A DNA stretch of 20,245 nucleotides from a virus. The stretch spans positions 1-20,245 of the IMG/VR virus record IMGVR_UViG_3300020196_000311, one strand, 5' to 3'. A model generated the notes under the pieces. That model did no database searches. It was not told the DNA's origin and worked only from the letters and a program-made list of their open reading frames with translations. A program made the position numbers and the translations under genes. This document shows, one piece after another, positions 1 through 7,802 of the stretch. Numbering within the stretch: the stretch's first letter is position 1; each line of letters starts with the position of its first letter.

Positions 1-1113
1 ATTGAGGAGCTTAAGAAAGAGATCGCTCGTCGGGAGAAGTCCTTTGATGAGTTCGAGTCTCGCCGGTTAGACAGAGCCAAGAATGCCCGTAACACAGCGT
101 TCTTTACTCTTGCAGCGGGTGCGGCGATCTACGCCATGGCTGCAGCGGTATCTGGCGAGGACGATGAAGGGCGTAACCGAGTAAGGACCGATGATACATC
201 CCGCTGGACTCGCTATGCCCGACTGCCCCTGATTGGTAGTGAAGGATTCCTGCAAGTCCCGTGGGGCTTTGGTGTCAGTGCATTGATGTCAGCCGGAGCT
301 CAGTTTGCGGCACTGGCGGGCGGGTCATCCAGCTTTAAAGATTTCGCCGGTAACATGGTTGAGATCGGTATCGACTCGTATCTTCCGATCCCGGCTTCGC
401 GTATCAATCCTGCAGATAATTTTGGTGCGTGGTTGATCGACAGCGTTACGCCTTCGGCGGCTCGGCCTTTGGTTGAGTTTGTACTGAACGTCGACGCGAT
501 GGGCAACCCAATCTACAACTCCCGTGCAGGTAAGTATGCCGATGCCTTTACGGGTAGCGCCAGAACTTCCGAGATGCATCGCAAGATTGCAGAGAAAATT
601 TTCGAGATGTCAGACGGTGCAGTCAGCTTCTCGCCTGACTCGGTTGCGTTCTTCATGAACAACTATGCTGATGCCTTGAACCATCTGGGCGAGAATAGTT
701 GGAACTTGTACCTGACTGCGACGGGCGACAAAGAGTTCGACGCCAAGAAAGACTTGTTTGTTCTCCGCAGCTTTGTTGGCCGCAACTCCAACTACGACGC
801 CCGTAAGTTTGCCGAGGCAGAGAAAGAAATTAAGAGCCTGTCGCAGCGACTCAAGACCTTTGAAGACTTCGGTACGCCCGACCAACTCGCTCGGTTCTAC
901 GACAAGAACCCGAATGCCGACATCCTCATTCAGATCTACAACCAAGGCGTTAACGGTGAATTGCGTCGGCTTCGCCGAGAGCGTAACGAGATCCTGCGTG
1001 ACCGGACGTTAACTCCGAAAGAACGCGACATGTATATCGACGACATTCGCCTCAACGAGAACTACATCAAGAAGGGTCTCGTTGAAGACTTCGAAGCCTA
1101 CAAAGGCAACTAA
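1..1113 (+). CDS. C-terminal part of a large phage late/virion-type protein (5' end outside window)
   Basis: The frame is open from base 1 with no start, so this is the last 370 residues of a longer protein ending at TAA 1111-1113. The visible part begins with a charged helix, then a hydrophobic alanine-rich segment (about residues 32-50), a second glycine/alanine-rich segment (about 85-110), a Pro/Arg-containing region with LPIPASRINP and PSAARPLVEF, and a highly charged, helical C-terminal third. This style recalls the C-terminal parts of large polyvalent or internal virion proteins of podovirus-like phages (LPD38-type), but that is a recollection and was not searched. It is the only rightward gene and converges on the leftward replication operon, overlapping the stop of the next gene by 4 bp. 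That fits a late structural transcript meeting an early one. A much shorter start at 136 is possible but unlikely, because the upstream codons are protein-like. Confidence 0.75.
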   Translation: MEELKKEIARREKSFDEFESRRLDRAKNARNTAFFTLAAGAAIYAMAAAVSGEDDEGRNRVRTDDTSRWTRYARLPLIGSEGFLQVPWGFGVSALMSAGAQFAALAGGSSSFKDFAGNMVEIGIDSYLPIPASRINPADNFGAWLIDSVTPSAARPLVEFVLNVDAMGNPIYNSRAGKYADAFTGSARTSEMHRKIAEKIFEMSDGAVSFSPDSVAFFMNNYADALNHLGENSWNLYLTATGDKEFDAKKDLFVLRSFVGRNSNYDARKFAEAEKEIKSLSQRLKTFEDFGTPDQLARFYDKNPNADILIQIYNQGVNGELRRLRRERNEILRDRTLTPKERDMYIDDIRLNENYIKKGLVEDFEAYKGN

Positions 1114-1325
1114 CGGACTCGCCAGCAGCGTACTCCGAGTACGCCGTTCTTGATGGCAGGGTAAGACTTGACCTTGATCTTCGCCGTCTTGGCCCGTGTG
1201 TCGAGGACATACAAGAGTTCTTTCGGTTGAAGCGTGGGGATAAAAAAACTATCCCCAACATACATGGCCTCAAACGGTAGATACCACTCCGGCTCAGTCA
1301 TCCGTGGACTTGTCAAGGAGGTCAT
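1110..1325 (-). CDS. Small phage protein of unknown function, 71 aa
   Basis: This is the last gene of the leftward operon. The ATG at 1325 has a GAAGGG Shine-Dalgarno 7 nt upstream. A second ATG (residue 9, at 1301) overlaps the primase stop in the coupled form ATGACTGA and is an alternative start. The core LPFEAMYVGDSFFIP followed by a charged C-terminal half resembles small phage proteins I recall with a conserved PF..M.VGDSFF(I/V)P block and no assigned role. No membrane segment or signal peptide is visible. It overlaps the primase 3' end by 32 bp from the longer start, or by 8 bp from the shorter one. Confidence 0.7.
   Translation of the reverse strand: MTSLTSPRMTEPEWYLPFEAMYVGDSFFIPTLQPKELLYVLDTRAKTAKIKVKSYPAIKNGVLGVRCWRVR
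1128..1144. terminator. Perfect 8-bp inverted repeat at the convergent gene junction
   Basis: GCGTACTC, a single C, then GAGTACGC form a perfect 8-bp inverted repeat 15 nt after the stop codon of the rightward gene. It lies inside the last codons of the leftward 71-residue gene. On the + strand it is followed by only a weak T run (CGTTCTTG). It could end the late rightward transcript or act on both strands. The evidence is position and symmetry only, so it may be coincidental coding sequence. Confidence 0.4.
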
Positions 1326-4119
1326 CCGGCAACCCTTCAGTATTGAATACGTAGCATGATACCGCCGACTGGTGCGTGCCTGCCTTCCATCCTGTTGTAA
1401 GCCGCTGCCTCTTAATTTCTTTCAGGATACCGCTCTTAAGCCACGCTTTCTCTGCGGCAGAACTACTAATCTGGATACCCGGTGTTGCAAGGTACTTCTG
1501 AAACTCTGTTTTACTAATGTACTGCACACTGTTATGAACTTCAATACGACCAACGATAGCACTGCGCGGCTCATTGATTAATTGGCTGTCGTTAAAGATC
1601 AGGTAGCCCGTGTGGTACTTGTTAAAGAAGTCTGCGATCAGGGACTTGTAATCCACGTCGTTCAGGTTAAAGACGCCTTTCTTCATCTCGTTCATGGTCT
1701 TCATGACCGTACGGTAGATCCGTTTCAAATCAAGATTGACGATGCCTGCTTCAACTGCTAACTCGCCACCCGCAAAGCAGCACGAAATCATGTTCTCGTA
1801 AAACCGGTACGCCGGATTCCTGCCGTAGTCATCACGGAACTTTTCAGCCCAGTTCTCGATGGCAGCACGAAGCTCGGTATCGCTCTTAGTGTAGAGGTGC
1901 TTGATGTAGCGCGGGCCAGCATGGCCGTAGTTAAAGCGCAGCGGGTCTACGATTTTCTTACTAAGACTCGGGTCGTCGATGAATGCTTGCGGCATCTCCA
2001 GACGGAACTCAATGGTACGAGCAATCTCACCGTCCGGACTCTTCTTAACCTGCTTCAGCTTGTCGTACAATGACTGGTTCGTCGTCATGATAGCGATCAG
2101 CGCAGCACCCATCTCAATCTCGCGCTCAGCATTGACTGACGACTGCATACGGGCCTTGGCTCGACCCTGCGAAATCCGGTGGATCAAGCGGGACAGAATC
2201 TCGCTGTCGATGTTCGATACTTCGTCCAACCCGAAGAGCAGGTTCTTGATGGCAAGATAGCGCCCTGTTAAAGCGTTGTCCGTAGCTGAGCCATCGGCCA
2301 TGCTGATGTAGTAAGGATCACAAAACACACTGAGCCCCGCATACATACACCCCGTCTTACCCACGCCGGTCTCAGGACTCATGTAGCTAATCACGCCGCC
2401 CGGTGTTGAGGTCATACGCATCAAAGGCGAACCGAACCCTGCAAGCAAGCCTAGTGCATGAAGCTCAAGGCTAGGCAGGTTGAATGCATTGGCAGACTCC
2501 TGCCACTTCTCGTAAGACCCTGTGGGTCGAAACAGTTTCGATACGTTCTTGACAAGCGGCGAAGTTGCCGCAGGTCTCTCTTCACCCGAAGCCAAGATCT
2601 CCGTGGCCCCAGTTACGAATGCGTCTAAGTTTTCAGTCCATCCCATTTGCATACGAATAATCTCTGCTGCTTTAACGTTTTGTAGGAACTCGTCCCACTT
2701 TCTCAAGTATTCCGAAATGTACTTCGCCATCTCTGGCACGAAGTTAACGCTGTTAGAAGCCAACAACTCTTTCATCTTGTCGTAGGCATAGGCGTACTTC
2801 ATCGGAAACAGAAATTCTTTCGTCGGATCTTTCGGCATGATGTACCGAACCAACAGCGTCTCACCGTCAGTCGGGCTCCACATGCGCTTCACCGCGAAGA
2901 AGTCATTGGCAATAATCTGGATAGGCTTCACTATCTCGACGTTGCCTTCTTCGTCTACTTCGGGTTTGGGTTTGTACCAAACTCCTCCATTGGCTCCTCG
3001 TACATAGGGACTGATCGAAGTAGGAAATAACGGAACTTTTTCGGGATTCGCAGCGATCCGAACTGCGTCCTCTTCACTAATCGTTTCGGTTGTCGGGGCT
3101 TCTTTAAGTTGCCGTCCAAGTTGGATAGGCCCTGACTTGCCGAGCTTTCCACGATGCGGGCATCCATGGCATCGGTTGGGGTTGAGTTGCTCGAACTTGT
3201 CGCATCCGTAAGCCCAGTCTGCGGAGAGTGTTGCATTGGCTTTAACCTCAGTTTCGTCGGGGGAATAGTTGGGATGCTTGTTAGACATCATGTGAATAGC
3301 ATCCTTTCCATCCACACAACGCACGGCCACAGAAAGCCCCGCCCTCCATAGCGGTTCTTCTACCGTCTCTTGGTTCAGTATGATGTGCTTGATCTGAACG
3401 CAGCCTTGATCCTGCAAACTCTTGACCGCGATGTCCTTGAAGAAGTATTCAAAGTTGTCAGGCTTTGGCGGCAGGTCAGGTTCAATCGACGCGAGGATTT
3501 CTTCAATACTCGGCGGGATCACGCCTAAGAATTCTTGGATCTGATGGAAACTGTACTGACCAAAATCTGTGTCTAACAACTCCGTCGGACGCGGCGGGTC
3601 GGTCTTGTAGTTCAAAGTGTCTGGGCAGCGAAGCACACGGGCAGCGTCAGCGGAGACGGCCATGTCGATCTTCATGTGCTCGGCACAGAATTTTTTGAAT
3701 TTGTCTGCGTATTTTTTCCAGTCCTCAATCGGCACGTCGCTATCAAGTAACCAGTACGCATGGATGCCGCCACCTGAATCCACACGGACAGGCGGAGCGA
3801 ACTTTGTGATCTTGAGGAACTCGTCGAGCGCAGCGAGGGCTTCTTCCTTGCTGCCATACTTCTTCGGGTTCTCTGGATCTACGTCAAGATCAACAAAGAA
3901 CGACCGGGAATAAATCGCGTTGTCAGCCTTGCGGCTGTAGTTGCTGAACGAACTTAGCGCGACGAATACGTTTGACTGTTCACTCTTTAAAACCTCAATA
4001 ATTTCAATCAACTCATCGAGCGTCTCAGCAAACCGGTTCTGGGCACGGCCCTCTTTGATGCCGGTTACACAATAAACGCCCTGCGATGGCAATGCTTTCT
4101 TGTAAAATTGTCTTAACAT
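1294..4119 (-). CDS. Primase-helicase: AEP-type primase domain, zinc motif and DUF927-like P-loop ATPase, 941 aa
   Basis: This is the likely replicative primase and helicase of the phage. The N-terminal part carries the archaeo-eukaryotic primase signature: FFVDLDVD (about residues 74-81, metal-binding acidic residues), SGGGIHAYW (115-123, nucleotide-binding histidine) and LRCPDTLNYK (163-172). A Cys/His cluster (C306, C317, C320, H322) looks like a zinc ribbon. The C-terminal half has a Walker A GVGKTG (about 585-590), a Walker B LLFGLDEV (about 627-634) and an IMTTN sensor-like segment, as in DUF927-type phage helicases. The ATG at 4119 was chosen over an in-frame start at 4167 because the extra 16 codons run through a GC-rich stem-loop followed by a T run (4137-4165). 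The ribosome site before 4119 is weak (GCGAG). It follows an HTH gene and is coupled to the 71-aa gene. Confidence 0.9.
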   Translation of the reverse strand: MLRQFYKKALPSQGVYCVTGIKEGRAQNRFAETLDELIEIIEVLKSEQSNVFVALSSFSNYSRKADNAIYSRSFFVDLDVDPENPKKYGSKEEALAALDEFLKITKFAPPVRVDSGGGIHAYWLLDSDVPIEDWKKYADKFKKFCAEHMKIDMAVSADAARVLRCPDTLNYKTDPPRPTELLDTDFGQYSFHQIQEFLGVIPPSIEEILASIEPDLPPKPDNFEYFFKDIAVKSLQDQGCVQIKHIILNQETVEEPLWRAGLSVAVRCVDGKDAIHMMSNKHPNYSPDETEVKANATLSADWAYGCDKFEQLNPNRCHGCPHRGKLGKSGPIQLGRQLKEAPTTETISEEDAVRIAANPEKVPLFPTSISPYVRGANGGVWYKPKPEVDEEGNVEIVKPIQIIANDFFAVKRMWSPTDGETLLVRYIMPKDPTKEFLFPMKYAYAYDKMKELLASNSVNFVPEMAKYISEYLRKWDEFLQNVKAAEIIRMQMGWTENLDAFVTGATEILASGEERPAATSPLVKNVSKLFRPTGSYEKWQESANAFNLPSLELHALGLLAGFGSPLMRMTSTPGGVISYMSPETGVGKTGCMYAGLSVFCDPYYISMADGSATDNALTGRYLAIKNLLFGLDEVSNIDSEILSRLIHRISQGRAKARMQSSVNAEREIEMGAALIAIMTTNQSLYDKLKQVKKSPDGEIARTIEFRLEMPQAFIDDPSLSKKIVDPLRFNYGHAGPRYIKHLYTKSDTELRAAIENWAEKFRDDYGRNPAYRFYENMISCCFAGGELAVEAGIVNLDLKRIYRTVMKTMNEMKKGVFNLNDVDYKSLIADFFNKYHTGYLIFNDSQLINEPRSAIVGRIEVHNSVQYISKTEFQKYLATPGIQISSSAAEKAWLKSGILKEIKRQRLTTGWKAGTHQSAVSCYVFNTEGLPDDLLDKSTDD

Positions 4120-4136
4120 TTTTAACTCGCAGAGAC

Positions 4137-4165
4137 AAAAAAGGCGGGGGCGCGGGCCCCCCGCC
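4137..4165 (-). terminator. Rho-independent terminator-like hairpin upstream of the primase gene
   Basis: Read leftward, GGCGGGGG pairs perfectly with CCCCCGCC around a 7-nt loop and is followed at once by six T residues. This is a textbook intrinsic terminator. It lies between the HTH gene (ends 4198) and the primase ATG (4119). It may end or partly attenuate the upstream transcript, lowering primase expression relative to upstream genes. No clear promoter was seen between it and the primase start, which argues for attenuation over complete termination. Confidence 0.8.
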
Positions 4166-4197
4166 AAACCATCATGGCTAGGGTCAAACCAGTAGAA

Positions 4198-4509
4198 TCA
4201 AAGTTTCACTCCTATCATGGACTCGATGTACATTTTGGCATTGAAGAGTGTGTTGGCCGGAAGGTGACCAGCTTTCATGTCCTGCTTGACAAGATCCATA
4301 AAAACCTCAACCACCTTACGCTTGTTCTCACGGATGCCGCCGCCACGAAACCAGTTGTACACACTAATGCGTGAGGTCTCCAGCGCCTTGGCAACGTAAG
4401 CTGCAGGCAGGTTCGCTTCTACACACAGCCTGCCAAGCTGGACACCCAACCGAGAGGCGTCAGCCTTCGCAAGATTAAGTAAAAATTTTTCACTGTATGG
4501 GCGAGCCAC
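4198..4509 (-). CDS. Small helix-turn-helix-like DNA-binding protein, 103 aa
   Basis: The start is GTG at 4509, with GTGAGG 5 nt upstream; this ribosome site overlaps the stop codon of the preceding gene. Residues about 25-60 read as a Cro/CI-like helix-turn-helix (LPAAYVAKALETSRISVYNW), with a glycine-rich turn and basic residues after it. The C-terminal half is a mixed helical segment without recognised motif. It lies between the candidate ssDNA-binding gene and the terminator before the primase. A transcriptional regulator of the phage operon is likely, but target sites are unknown. Confidence 0.75.
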   Translation of the reverse strand: MARPYSEKFLLNLAKADASRLGVQLGRLCVEANLPAAYVAKALETSRISVYNWFRGGGIRENKRKVVEVFMDLVKQDMKAGHLPANTLFNAKMYIESMIGVKL

Positions 4510-4516
4510 GGCAACC

Positions 4517-5356
4517 TCACTTCTTAGTCCATTCCTTCAGGACATCGGATACGTCCGTCGCCTGTGCCGTCTTCTTCGGCTTCAAAGTTACAACAGGTTC
4601 AGCCACAGGTGCAGCCGGAGCCGCCGGAGCTTCGCCCTCATCCTGCTGATACACCGTGAGTTTCACAGCGTTCTCGGCAGCAGGCTTCTTGGCCTGAGCC
4701 TGCAACGTCTCAAGTATGTCCGGGGCTACACCTGATACAGGCGAGAACAGAACACGAGGTGCCGTAGCCTTAGTGTCAAACTGCATCTTGGTCACAACGC
4801 GACTTGCTGAGATGTTGTGGTTAGCCAGCATCTTGATATAGGAGCGGAACGGCCAGCGACCATTCTCTTCATCACCAAACGCAGATGTAGCAGGCAGAAC
4901 CAACTGCATGATATCGCCACCCGGATCTTGCGGAAGCACCACTGCGGTACGCCACGACAGGCGGCACGCAGCACCCACACCACTCTGACCTGAACCTTTG
5001 ACGGACCACTGACACTTGTCGCAAGTCGAAGCCTGCGGGGCCTTCACTTCAGGATCAGGTACTTTGGAATCCGAGGACCAGCAAACGGGGCTGACCTTTT
5101 CGCCTTCCTTGAAAGCGCCAGTGTAATAGGTACGGCTCGGCGTGTGCGACATCTTCACGAAGATCACGTTCATGTGACGGTCTTCAATCGCACCAATCTC
5201 TTTGCCGCTCACCATCTTGCGGAACACACCGCCCTTAATGGAGATACGCCTATTGCCACCAGTACCGCCACCTGCTATGGCTTTGGTGTCTTCGTCGAGG
5301 CCGTAGTTAACTTCGGCCAACTGATTTTGAATACTCGCAATGATATCTTTGCTCAT
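4517..5356 (-). CDS. Candidate ssDNA-binding / replication accessory protein, 279 aa
   Basis: The start is ATG 5356 with a near-perfect TTAGGAGG Shine-Dalgarno 6 nt upstream, the best in the window, so high expression is expected. The protein has a beta-rich middle, four cysteines spaced C92, C112-x2-C115, C131 that could hold a zinc ion, and a C-terminal low-complexity linker rich in Ala/Pro (about 240-260). A charged tail follows. Phages with this replication set commonly have an ssDNA-binding protein here, and the high predicted expression, size and flexible tail would fit. The classical strongly acidic C-terminal tip is absent (the end is KEWTKK), so this function is inferred from context and not from a recognised domain. 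Confidence 0.6.
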   Translation of the reverse strand: MSKDIIASIQNQLAEVNYGLDEDTKAIAGGGTGGNRRISIKGGVFRKMVSGKEIGAIEDRHMNVIFVKMSHTPSRTYYTGAFKEGEKVSPVCWSSDSKVPDPEVKAPQASTCDKCQWSVKGSGQSGVGAACRLSWRTAVVLPQDPGGDIMQLVLPATSAFGDEENGRWPFRSYIKMLANHNISASRVVTKMQFDTKATAPRVLFSPVSGVAPDILETLQAQAKKPAAENAVKLTVYQQDEGEAPAAPAAPVAEPVVTLKPKKTAQATDVSDVLKEWTKK

Positions 5357-5371
5357 GATGAGCCTCCTAAA

Positions 5372-5635
5372 TTACAGTGCAAAAAGAAACTTAAAAAACT
5401 TAAGCAGCCCTAAAATAATTAAAGCCGCAACCACACTAAACAATACTGGAATCACAAAAACACTACCTAACCAAAATATCGCTTTCCGATCTTCAGTTGA
5501 TAGTTCCTCAACTTCAGACCTAATCCAGTAGTACACTATCATCGCCATACCCACGCTAAGTGTGACAAACGTCGCAAGGTATTCGCGGTTTACGACAATG
5601 TAATTTTGAAAAGCGTCGATGTACTCCTGAACCAT
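5372..5635 (-). CDS. Small two-helix membrane protein, 87 aa
   Basis: The start at ATG 5635 is supported by TAGGAG 7 nt upstream. A longer in-frame start at 5692 would run into the preceding gene and lacks such a site. Two clear transmembrane segments are visible: about residues 19-38 (YLATFVTLSVGMAMIVYYWI) and about 54-85 (a long Leu/Ile/Phe/Val stretch ending KFFKFLFAL). They are separated by an acidic loop (RSEVEELSTEDRK). No endolysin gene lies nearby, so a holin role is not supported. A membrane role during replication or superinfection exclusion is possible. Confidence 0.7.
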   Translation of the reverse strand: MVQEYIDAFQNYIVVNREYLATFVTLSVGMAMIVYYWIRSEVEELSTEDRKAIFWLGSVFVIPVLFSVVAALIILGLLKFFKFLFAL

Positions 5636-5645
5636 ACGCCATCTC

Positions 5646-6047
5646 CTACTTACTTGCTTTGCGTACCGTGATGCCGTACTCACGCATAACACTCACGCCC
5701 GGTGGCAGGCCATCGTTTTCATGGTCGGCCATGAACTGCTTGAAGTTTCCTTGATGGATACGTTTCTCAAGCAACTCTAATGCTTCGTTCTCAACCACAA
5801 ACTTCCTGAAGTTCTCCCAGTCTTGGCAGAAGAACCGCTCATTCAGTTTGCGCATCACCGTACCGTGTGAGGTACGAATACTGTCGGCGCTGATCGAGTT
5901 GCATACATCCAGTAGCAGAGCTTCGATCTTGGCCATGTCCTCTTTTAACTTTGCATCCTTCGCCTCGTACTCGCGCAAGATGCGCTCACGCTCAGTACGA
6001 ATGTTCAGGTATGCCCCCACCACTTCTTCCGTGTTAATACTATTCAT
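5646..6047 (-). CDS. Phage protein of unknown function with coiled-coil N-terminus, 133 aa
   Basis: The ATG at 6047 has GGAGG 6 nt upstream and overlaps the 3' end of the SNF2 helicase gene by 8 bp, indicating translational coupling. A GTG codon directly before it is a less likely start. The first ~50 residues are highly charged and helical (RTERERILREYEAKDAKLKEDMAKIEALL), predicted coiled coil. The C-terminal part carries a WENFRKFVVENEALELLEKR segment and ends in LPPGVSVMREYGITVRK. It resembles small conserved proteins beside phage helicases that I recall with no assigned function. The coupling suggests it works with the helicase. Confidence 0.7.
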   Translation of the reverse strand: MNSINTEEVVGAYLNIRTERERILREYEAKDAKLKEDMAKIEALLLDVCNSISADSIRTSHGTVMRKLNERFFCQDWENFRKFVVENEALELLEKRIHQGNFKQFMADHENDGLPPGVSVMREYGITVRKASK

Positions 6048-7632
6048 CACTATCCTCCAACTCTTGTTTGTACAGGTCTACTAACTTCTGATGACTATCT
6101 ACTTTGCCTTGCAGCATTCGATACATCTTCTTCTCAACTTCACTTCCCTGCAGATGCACGATGGTCATGTTGTTCTTTTGTCCAACACGATCAATACGGG
6201 CGATACACTGCAGATAAGTCTCAACACTCATGACCGGAGTCCAAAATACCACCGTGTCTGCGGCAGTTAGCGTGATGCCGTGTGATGCAGACTGAGGCTG
6301 CACAACAAGAACGCGTGGGTCAGTTTGCTTTTGGAATCGCTCGATAGTTTCGTAGCGGTCGCGGGCAGAGACGGAACCTTGTATGACTTCACAACTAATA
6401 TCCTTACTAGCTAAAAACTTTTGAACTACATTGATAGTATGTAGGAACCCCACGAATACTACAACTTTGTTTAACGTTTCGTCTAGTACTTCTTTGAGGG
6501 CGTTGAGGCGCGGGGCAATATCAAACTCAATGGTCTGCCCCCCGTCCGTATAAACCGCGCCCCCGGATATCTGTAGTAATTTATTGAGCGCAGCGGCAGC
6601 GTTGACCGCGCTGATCTGTTCGCCTGCGGCTTCTACAAGTAGTTGAGCCTTAAGGTTTTTATAGAACTGTGCGACCTGTGGCGACAACGGTACATCTCGT
6701 GTCTGATATACAACAGGCGGCAGGTCAAGACAGTCCTTCTTGGTATACCGGATGGCAGGCTGCAGGACTTCATGCACCCTCTTCTCTGCATTCATACGCG
6801 GCTTCCAAGTGAAGCGGCTTATCTTGTACATCACCATGTCCTTCCACGCTCCAGTGAAGCGGGGTACGCGGTTCGGACTAACCAGCTTAGCTAAGCCAAA
6901 CGCATCGACCGGGGACTGCGCCGCTGGCGTACCCGTCATCATCCAAAGTCGCGTGCTGGGATTAAGTAGTTTGGCCAGTGTTTTCCAGCGTTTCGTCGTG
7001 GCGCTTTTATAAGCATTGGCTTCGTCCACGATAACGAGATCAAAACTACCATTACACAATTCATCGAACACAGTATTCACACCATCGTAGTTAATGATGA
7101 TGAACTCGTACTCGCCGCGAATAACCTTCTTGCGCTTTTCTTGCAACCCATAGGCCACTGCGCAGGGGCGATGCATGGCCGTGTTGAAAATGTCGGCTTG
7201 CCACGCGGAGTACATGATTGAGAGCGGACAGATCACAAGGACTCGGCGCACCTCACCGATCTTCATCAGATAGTCCGCAGCCCAGATCGCTGCAGAAGTC
7301 TTGCCAGTACCCGCTTCGTTGAAACAGAACGCCCGCTTGCGCAGCGACAAGAACGATGCGGTGTCTTTCTGATGTTCAAACGGTGTGTAGATACCGGGCC
7401 AGTCGTAGTCCCGCAGCATGGGCGAAGGGATGCTAGGCAAGTTAAGGCTGGGCGTTTTCTCATCTACATAGAACGCGAGTGCCGAAGCCTCCGGATAATC
7501 CCAGTAGACCAGCACCTCTTTGTTCTCGGTGTCACCACCCAGATTCTTACTCTTCTGAATGTTGCGCAGCGCAGCCTCTGCCACGACAGCGGGCAACTGC
7601 ATTTGCAAAACTTTGTTATCTACAACTTGCAT
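6040..7632 (-). CDS. SNF2-like superfamily 2 helicase/translocase, 530 aa
   Basis: A DNA-dependent ATPase likely to remodel or unwind DNA during replication or recombination. The motif order is clear: Q-motif-like PFEHQ (about 84-88), Walker A EAGTGKT (106-112), Walker B VIVDEAN (about 200-206, DEAN in place of DEAH), motif III MTGTP (232-236), motif V around SHGITLTAAD (448-459) and motif VI QCIARIDRVGQ (475-485). The IDRVGQ ending is typical of SNF2-family proteins. ATG 7632 is chosen with GAGG 6 nt upstream; the longer in-frame start is a TTG at 7644 without a ribosome site. A stem-loop lies just ahead of the ribosome site (7649-7663). The next gene downstream overlaps by 8 bp. Confidence 0.93.
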   Translation of the reverse strand: MQVVDNKVLQMQLPAVVAEAALRNIQKSKNLGGDTENKEVLVYWDYPEASALAFYVDEKTPSLNLPSIPSPMLRDYDWPGIYTPFEHQKDTASFLSLRKRAFCFNEAGTGKTSAAIWAADYLMKIGEVRRVLVICPLSIMYSAWQADIFNTAMHRPCAVAYGLQEKRKKVIRGEYEFIIINYDGVNTVFDELCNGSFDLVIVDEANAYKSATTKRWKTLAKLLNPSTRLWMMTGTPAAQSPVDAFGLAKLVSPNRVPRFTGAWKDMVMYKISRFTWKPRMNAEKRVHEVLQPAIRYTKKDCLDLPPVVYQTRDVPLSPQVAQFYKNLKAQLLVEAAGEQISAVNAAAALNKLLQISGGAVYTDGGQTIEFDIAPRLNALKEVLDETLNKVVVFVGFLHTINVVQKFLASKDISCEVIQGSVSARDRYETIERFQKQTDPRVLVVQPQSASHGITLTAADTVVFWTPVMSVETYLQCIARIDRVGQKNNMTIVHLQGSEVEKKMYRMLQGKVDSHQKLVDLYKQELEDSDE

Positions 7633-7648
7633 AGGTTTCCTCAATAAA

Positions 7649-7663
7649 GCCCCTTACGGGGGC
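7649..7663 (-). terminator. Stem-loop directly before the SNF2 helicase ribosome site
   Basis: Leftward, GCCCC pairs with GGGGC around a 5-nt loop and is followed by TTTATTG, which leads into the helicase Shine-Dalgarno. It could be a weak terminator or attenuator, or a 5' stabilising or RNA-processing element. The U run is interrupted, so strong termination is doubtful. Confidence 0.5.
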
Positions 7664-7670
7664 CAGTCGG

Positions 7671-7798
7671 CTTAAGCACAGTCCGGAAAAAGCATTGCTT
7701 TAAAACTGTCTTAAGCAAGCATGGTTAAGCGCCGTGGAGTAGCGCGGGGGAAAAGAGGTGTGAACCCCCTATCCTGCACACTCATGCCTTGTGCGGAT
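7671..7798. repeat. Structured intergenic segment with nested inverted repeats
   Basis: The 170-bp gap between the nuclease and helicase genes is packed with inverted repeats. CTTAAG-C-ACAGT (7671-7682) pairs with ACTGT-CTTAAG (7705-7715). Inside that loop AAAGCA/TGCTTT (7689-7701) forms another palindrome. GGGGG (7746-7750) pairs with CCCCC (7765-7769). ATCC-T-GCACA (7771-7780) pairs with TGTGC-GGAT (7790-7798) around a 9-nt loop. No open frame with a ribosome site is seen. A structured leader, terminator cluster, small RNA or protein-binding site are all possible. Confidence 0.6.
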
Positions 7799-7802
7799 CT
7801 CG

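Noticed and set aside
4120-4167. 16-codon N-terminal extension of the primase (start at 4167)
   Set aside because: It is read through a GC-rich terminator hairpin and its T run, and has a non-protein-like composition. The ATG at 4119 is the better start.
7741-7800. tRNA-like GGTTCACACC segment with adjacent stems
   Set aside because: The T-loop lacks the conserved A, no anticodon or D arm can be drawn, and the acceptor stem does not close.
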